DNA of 64,000 nucleotides from Vibrio nitrifigilis. GTDB taxonomy: Bacteria > Pseudomonadota > Gammaproteobacteria > Enterobacterales > Vibrionaceae. Positions 59,824 through 64,000 of the stretch are shown in pieces (the stretch's first letter is position 1; each line of letters opens with the position of its first letter). The translations under genes and the position numbers were made by a program. Under the pieces are notes generated by a model. That model searched no databases. It was not told the origin of the DNA and was given only the letters and a program-made list of their open reading frames with translations. The DNA is taken from contig NZ_JADPMR010000001.1 of NCBI RefSeq assembly GCF_015686695.1, positions 1,302,001-1,366,000 of the forward strand. The letters run 5' to 3'.

Positions 59824-60245
59824 TATGCTTTCTCCTTAATGCTTTGAGCGCCGACGCGCTGGAGCTTTTTTTCTTTTTTAGGCTTCTTATCGGTATTGAG
59901 GTAACGGTCTAAAATGAGACTTAACGTCACCATGACGATAGCACTGCCGCCAATAGCACTGGCGAGAATAGACCAAGCGTTATCCAGTAGCATGTCAAAA
60001 TGGTTCATCAGCCCTACGCTGATAGGAACAAATAACAGCATCATATAACGGATGAAAATGTGACAGCCGGGACGAACCCAATCGACAGGCGCCAAACCAC
60101 TTGCCAGTAAGGCAAACAGAATGAGCATACCAAAAATACTCCCTGGAACGGCCACGCCGAGCATTTTTTGAATCCAGTTTCCTATCGCTAAGCTGATGAA
60201 AATCAGTGCGAATGAAACGATATATTTAAATAGTGTGTTTAACAT
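59823..60245 (-). CDS. lrgA: LrgA/YohJ-family holin-like membrane protein
   Basis: A 140-residue protein with four hydrophobic helices and the family segment GVAVPGSIFGMLILFALLASG, then GLMNHFDMLLDNAW. A basic C-terminal tail (about 112-140, KKPKKEKKLQ) is longer than usual. It is coupled to lrgB by a TAATG overlap. yohJ-yohK lie beside cdd in E. coli too, which supports the call. Confidence 0.9.
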   Translation of the reverse strand: MLNTLFKYIVSFALIFISLAIGNWIQKMLGVAVPGSIFGMLILFALLASGLAPVDWVRPGCHIFIRYMMLLFVPISVGLMNHFDMLLDNAWSILASAIGGSAIVMVTLSLILDRYLNTDKKPKKEKKLQRVGAQSIKEKA

Positions 60246-60276
60246 ATATACTTCGCATACAAGAATTTAATACCCA

Positions 60277-61701
60277 TTAAGAGGCGAGTTGTTCTACGTA
60301 TTGATATACCGATTTTAAGAGTGCGATTTTCTTTGTATCGCTTTCATGTTCATGAACCAAGTTTTCTAAATTGAGCATATAAGATTCAAGATTTTGCTCG
60401 AAATAATCTCGGCAATGATGTGTCCATTGGCGCTGTTCGGTATCATTGAGCGTCCATGGGTAATTACGAGCTCGATAACGGAATAAAAGAGGCGCAATAC
60501 GCGGGTCATTAAACTGAATATCAAGGGAACCTAAGGCTTCGGGATCACTTTCACGAATAATTTCCATTGCAGCTTTATCAGCTGGAGAGAAAAATCCGTC
60601 ATACAGCTGAGTATCGACGTCACTGCTTTTTTCAAACTCACGCTCAACACCAAATAGCGCGATAAGTTTTTCGCGAATCTCTGGGTGACTTTTGATCGTA
60701 GCTAAGTGAGCCAAACATTGTTCACGATTAATACCAATCGCGTGTGCGTTATCTGCAGTTAGTGTTTTCGCTGGCGCTAATATCGGACACTTATTTAGTT
60801 GCACCAATTTAACGGGAACAGGGAGCTCATCAGGCGCTAAATCATCATGGCGAGTGTATAAACGCTCACGCAATGCATCTGCATCTAAATCGAGCAGTGG
60901 CTGCGGATCTTTAGCTAAATCAACCACAATCACGGCATTTTGATTCGTTGGGTGCCATGCAACGGGCACGACCCAGCTAGTGTATTGGCATTCTCTACCT
61001 AACATGCCTGACACATGCATTAACGGTGTCAGGTTTACGATATCGATCAGATCATTAAGTTTACGTTTATTACGCATGCTGTAGAAATAATCAAACAGCT
61101 TTGGTTGAGCGGCTTTGACTTTTTTCGCCATCTCAATTGTTGCAATAACATCGGCGAGCGCATCGTGCGCATTTTCATGTTCTATACCGTTAGCTTTCGA
61201 TAGATGTTCGAGTTTAAAGCTAGTAAATCCATCTTCGTTTTCCGGCCACTCGATTCCTTCAGGACGCAATGCATGACATGCGCGCATCACATCTAATAGA
61301 TCCCATCGAGAATTTCCGTTTTTCCAGCTCCACTCATACGGATCTAAGAAATTACGGTAGCAGGTATAACGTGTCACTTCGTCATCAAATCGAATGCTGT
61401 TATAACCAAGGCTGGTTGTATTTGGTGTCGCGAGCTCATCATAGATACGACGAATAAACTCTGGCTCTGGTAATCCTTCGGCCATTGCTTTTTGTGGTGA
61501 GATTCCAGTAATAAGTGCGGCTTCAGGCCCCGGTAGATAATCGGCAGGTAGGCGACAATAAATCACCACAGGTTCGCCGATGATGTTAAAGTCTTTATCC
61601 GTTCTTACTCCAGCGAACTGACTTGGTCTGTCTTTGGCTGGGCTGGTACCCCAAGTTTCGTAGTCAAAGAAAAAGAAAGTCGGCTGGTGTTCCTGTTGCA
61701 T
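60277..61701 (-). CDS. sbcB: Exodeoxyribonuclease I
   Basis: A single-strand 3'-5' exonuclease (474 aa) in recombination and mismatch repair. The DEDD active site starts at FFFDYETWGTSPAKDRPSQFAG, continues LGYNSIRFDDEVTRY and HDALADVIATIEMAK. SH3-like and helical domains follow. Length matches the E. coli enzyme (475 aa). Confidence 0.96.
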   Translation of the reverse strand: MQQEHQPTFFFFDYETWGTSPAKDRPSQFAGVRTDKDFNIIGEPVVIYCRLPADYLPGPEAALITGISPQKAMAEGLPEPEFIRRIYDELATPNTTSLGYNSIRFDDEVTRYTCYRNFLDPYEWSWKNGNSRWDLLDVMRACHALRPEGIEWPENEDGFTSFKLEHLSKANGIEHENAHDALADVIATIEMAKKVKAAQPKLFDYFYSMRNKRKLNDLIDIVNLTPLMHVSGMLGRECQYTSWVVPVAWHPTNQNAVIVVDLAKDPQPLLDLDADALRERLYTRHDDLAPDELPVPVKLVQLNKCPILAPAKTLTADNAHAIGINREQCLAHLATIKSHPEIREKLIALFGVEREFEKSSDVDTQLYDGFFSPADKAAMEIIRESDPEALGSLDIQFNDPRIAPLLFRYRARNYPWTLNDTEQRQWTHHCRDYFEQNLESYMLNLENLVHEHESDTKKIALLKSVYQYVEQLAS

Positions 61702-62024
61702 GTCTTATTACCTAGTGATCAATGATTCAAGGCTATTAGACCATTGCAACGATTACATAGCAATCGCCGCTCTTAGGATAAATGCACTGAGAATCATAAA
61801 AAGTGTTTAACCGAAAACGTTCGGTTAAAACAACGGCAAAACAATATTCCATCTATTACATAAAGACAAGGCGGTAGATCAATAAGTTGCTGGTTAGTTG
61901 ATGCCAATTAAGCTCGGTTATTTTTGGGGTAGGAGTGAGGTTACTTGGGTATGGGCACTTATCGAGTATAGAAATAATGAGAGGGAATATTTTGTACCAT
62001 TCCCTCGTTTTTATTATCAACAGC
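61702..62024 (+). other. Intergenic region with an ownerless terminator; candidate small RNA
   Basis: 323 bases between two minus-strand genes. At 61805-61831 lies an inverted repeat with arms TTAACCGAA/TTCGGTTAA. At 61979-62015 GAGGGAAT pairs with ATTCCCTC and is followed by GTTTTTATT, a plus-strand terminator, though no plus-strand gene ends here. No clear promoter was found. Confidence 0.45.
61979..62015 (+). terminator. Plus-strand terminator without an upstream gene
   Basis: Perfect eight-base stem GAGGGAAT/ATTCCCTC with a ten-base loop and GTTTTTATTATC tail, oriented plus. It ends ten bases before the stop of the minus-strand dehydrogenase gene, and it lacks a T run on that strand. Confidence 0.6.
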
Positions 62025-62945
62025 TTAGTGGCTGTTCTGATCATTGATAATTACTTGCTGGCGGCGATCCCTTTCATCACAATAATGCTGTAAATCACGT
62101 TTAGGATAAGCGTTGTTCGCTTGTTTACCGATAGCAGAGATTAAGTCATTGGTTAGCATATCAGGCTGACCAATTGCGTTAGCTAGACCCACACCAATAT
62201 GTTCCAGTAAGTGGGTTAAACCACCTGCGCCGCCACCTAAATGAAAAGCGAGTAGCGGCCCAACACTTGCCCAGCGGATACCAAGGGAATGAGTCACGAT
62301 ATCATCCAGCTCTTTGATACCGACCACGCCTTCGTTAACCAGTTTAATCGCTTCGAGTACTAGCGCCATTTGGAGTCTATTGGCGACAAACCCTGATTTT
62401 TCATGATTCAGTGCGACAGGGAATTTGCCAAGAGATTGATAAAACTCAGTTGCTTGTTGAATCAGTTGCGGTGACGTTGTTTTAGCGGCGCAAATTTCTA
62501 CTAAGGGTAGAATATGAGGAGGATTAAACGGGTGACCAATCACAATACGATGACTGTTATTCATTTTCGCCCCTTGCGTGCTGGCAACGATACCCGAGCT
62601 TGAGGACAATAATAAACAATCGGCGCTGACATATTGCTCAATCTCTGCCCAAAGCGCTTGCTTAAATGTCACAGATTCAGGACCAGATTCTTGAATGTAT
62701 TTAGCATCCATTGTCGCTTTCTTGAGGTCGTGACAAGCATGAACGCGCGACAATATCGAGTTAACATCTTGTGGGAGGTCTGGAATCTGTTTTAGGTAGA
62801 GTGGGAGAGTATGGGTCAGTTGATCATCGAGATCGTCACGAGGATCGTATACTTGCACTTCGTACCCTTTGGCAGCAAATAACGCCGCCCAGCATAAACC
62901 GATGACACCAGCCCCTATGACTGCAACATGAGTTGAGTTATTCAT
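62025..62945 (-). CDS. 3-hydroxyacyl-CoA dehydrogenase family protein
   Basis: A 306-residue NAD-dependent dehydrogenase with Rossmann motif VAVIGAGVIGLCWAALFA, the segment SSSGIVAS and catalytic-site block HRIVIGHPFNPPHILPLVEI, then the C-terminal domain GFVANRLQMALVLEAIKLVNEGV. This branch includes lambda-crystallin/L-gulonate, carnitine and hydroxybutyryl-CoA dehydrogenases, so the substrate may not be a CoA ester. ATG 62945 has AAGGA seven bases before it; longer N termini are unlikely. Transcribed alone. Confidence 0.87.
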   Translation of the reverse strand: MNNSTHVAVIGAGVIGLCWAALFAAKGYEVQVYDPRDDLDDQLTHTLPLYLKQIPDLPQDVNSILSRVHACHDLKKATMDAKYIQESGPESVTFKQALWAEIEQYVSADCLLLSSSSGIVASTQGAKMNNSHRIVIGHPFNPPHILPLVEICAAKTTSPQLIQQATEFYQSLGKFPVALNHEKSGFVANRLQMALVLEAIKLVNEGVVGIKELDDIVTHSLGIRWASVGPLLAFHLGGGAGGLTHLLEHIGVGLANAIGQPDMLTNDLISAIGKQANNAYPKRDLQHYCDERDRRQQVIINDQNSH

Positions 62946-63092
62946 AAGCATTTCCTTACGCAATCCAATTGAGATGTGCTGGGCAATGCTAAAACTGATA
63001 TTTGTCGTTATGCACCGCCTAGCGATTAGCATACGGTTTACGCTAACGCTACATGGCGGTGGGTACTAGAAGAAAAGGTCACAAAATAGGCA

Positions 63093-64000
63093 TTACTTAC
63101 TGAGTTGCTGTTTGTATTCGATCATATAACTCAGTTTACTGAAGCGTTTTTGTAAATGCTTAAGCCCTTTTTTACTGACTTTTGGATATTGACCAAGATC
63201 GACGGCGTTTTTACCCGATCCGCCAAGGTTTGGGCTACGCAAGCGAATAATGGCATCGCCACCTTCGGCTAAGGCTTTCAAGTAACCTTGTTGAGTGTTG
63301 AGATCATACTGATTCAAATCAAACACAGTACGCACTGCTGTAGCCCAGTAAAACTCAATATACGGCATGGCTGGGTTAGGTTTATCCCAACTGATGCCTC
63401 GTGAAAAATACATAAATGACCGATAACGGTCATCATCAAATTTGCTTAACTCAAGATCGGTAGGTAATTGATGCCATGAAATTGGATTGTGGTAACGGTT
63501 GAATAGCCAAGCGTTATTATCCATGATCATGTTTTGCCAAAAATCAGTGGTACTTTCGCTGCGGTAATCTTTAGTGATAATGACATGCACTTTAAGGTCT
63601 TTCCCCGCTTCAGGCAGTTGCCATAAACTTACAAAAGTGTGGTGACCATCGGTAAGGTATAGTTTTGCATCAGGACCAATCACTGCGGTTTTCATATCAT
63701 CGCGCTCAGTACCAACAGGCTCTTTACATTTATAGCTAGAAGCATCGGTTGGTTTGGAGTGCTCGTAAAAATGGGCAATCCCTTTCTCGCCGTTTATCTC
63801 ACATAGCGTGTCATAAAGTTTTTTAGGCTCATGGGAAAACCGGCCCAATTTATAGTAGATTTCGTCGTAACCAACAGAAGGCTGAGTAGGATGTAGTTGT
63901 GACAGTGTCACTGATATGATTTGATTCGGTTTTACGTTATCAAGATTCTCAGCCAAAGCAGTATGAGATCCTGCGAGAAAAATGAAGGCTGACAGTATAT
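63093..64000 (-). CDS. Exported ParB/Srx-fold protein (5' end outside window)
   Basis: The open frame runs from the stop at 63093 to the right edge (about 301 residues visible), so the start is missing. The first visible residues, ILSAFIFLAGSHTALA-E, are the hydrophobic core and cleavage site of a signal peptide, so the protein is exported; a TTG inside it is not the start. The mature part resembles the ParBc_2-type ParB/sulfiredoxin-like domain: ISVTLSQLHPTQPSVGYDEIYYK and LYLTDGHHTFVSLW, followed by a long C-terminal region with no known motif. Function unknown. Confidence 0.8.
   Translation of the reverse strand, partial: ILSAFIFLAGSHTALAENLDNVKPNQIISVTLSQLHPTQPSVGYDEIYYKLGRFSHEPKKLYDTLCEINGEKGIAHFYEHSKPTDASSYKCKEPVGTERDDMKTAVIGPDAKLYLTDGHHTFVSLWQLPEAGKDLKVHVIITKDYRSESTTDFWQNMIMDNNAWLFNRYHNPISWHQLPTDLELSKFDDDRYRSFMYFSRGISWDKPNPAMPYIEFYWATAVRTVFDLNQYDLNTQQGYLKALAEGGDAIIRLRSPNLGGSGKNAVDLGQYPKVSKKGLKHLQKRFSKLSYMIEYKQQLSK

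Noticed and set aside
1..64000. CRISPR arrays, insertion sequences, prophage or integron attC arrays
   Set aside because: No regularly spaced repeats, transposase, integrase or phage structural genes were seen anywhere in the window.

Overview
This window is a core chromosomal segment of a gammaproteobacterium, almost certainly a Vibrio or close Vibrionaceae relative. The evidence is the joint presence of a RelV-type small alarmone synthetase, a VarA-type response regulator followed by uvrC-pgsA-tRNAs, a cysteine-desulfurase-like protein of the family named after V. cholerae VC1184, DUF3392/DUF3334/DUF3581 proteins, and the order cydCD-trxB ... malic enzyme ... purC ... ydiJ ... efpL ... polB ... 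uvrY-uvrC-pgsA-tRNA ... pheST-ihfA ... purT ... cdd-lrgAB-sbcB. Base composition is moderate and even. I see no insertion sequence, prophage, integron or CRISPR array. The species cannot be fixed from the sequence alone.

Layout. 1-1.5 kb: the end of a lipid-related locus (alpha/beta hydrolase running off the left edge, CDP-alcohol phosphatidyltransferase). 2-4.7 kb: biotin uptake operon bioM-bioN-bioY plus a BPL_N glutamine-amidotransferase-like gene, behind a textbook BirA operator laid over the promoter. 4.9-6.3 kb: PAS-GGEEF diguanylate cyclase and a Gly-Leu-Cys tRNA cluster. 6.5-11.5 kb: a small cystatin-like protein, then cydC, cydD, trxB. 11.9-13.8 kb: a 2-oxoglutarate dioxygenase coupled to a PLP enzyme that lacks the desulfurase cysteine. 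13.9-17.6 kb: DUF2797, SanA, DUF3392, malic enzyme. 17.6-22.8 kb: galETK with two GalR operators, then a secreted GH5-CBM2 endoglucanase. 23-29.9 kb: QueH, a VOC protein, a DMT exporter, cysteine desulfidase, an orphan PAAR protein, GalR and an unknown gene. 30-35 kb: purC (PurR box), sulA (LexA box), small zinc-ribbon protein, a membrane Sel1/J-domain protein, DUF2786, a CheX-like DUF3334 protein. 35.4-44.5 kb: YdiJ dehydrogenase, a small methyltransferase-like membrane protein, DUF3581, dsDNA-mimic protein, EfpL, a nucleotidyltransferase-like protein, DNA polymerase II. 44.8-48.7 kb: uvrY/varA-uvrC-pgsA and a Cys-Gly-Leu-Gly tRNA cluster. 48.8-57.8 kb: GNAT, pheS-pheT behind a structured leader, ihfA, relV, tpm, purT (PurR box), AEC transporter. 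58-64 kb: cdd (CRP-like site), lrgB-lrgA, sbcB, a hydroxyacyl-CoA dehydrogenase, and a secreted ParB/Srx-fold protein running off the right edge.

The window is mostly housekeeping with readable local regulation: BirA (biotin), GalR (galactose; galR itself is 7 kb from galETK), PurR (purC and purT), LexA (sulA), CRP (cdd). No single large novel system stands out. The most unusual points are the dioxygenase/PLP pair, the signal peptide on the alarmone synthetase, the exported ParB/Srx-fold protein, the inner-membrane J-domain protein with periplasmic Sel1 repeats, the tandem hairpins upstream of the orphan PAAR gene and of pheS, and an apparently ownerless terminator near 62 kb. Homology statements come from recognising protein motifs by eye; no search was run.
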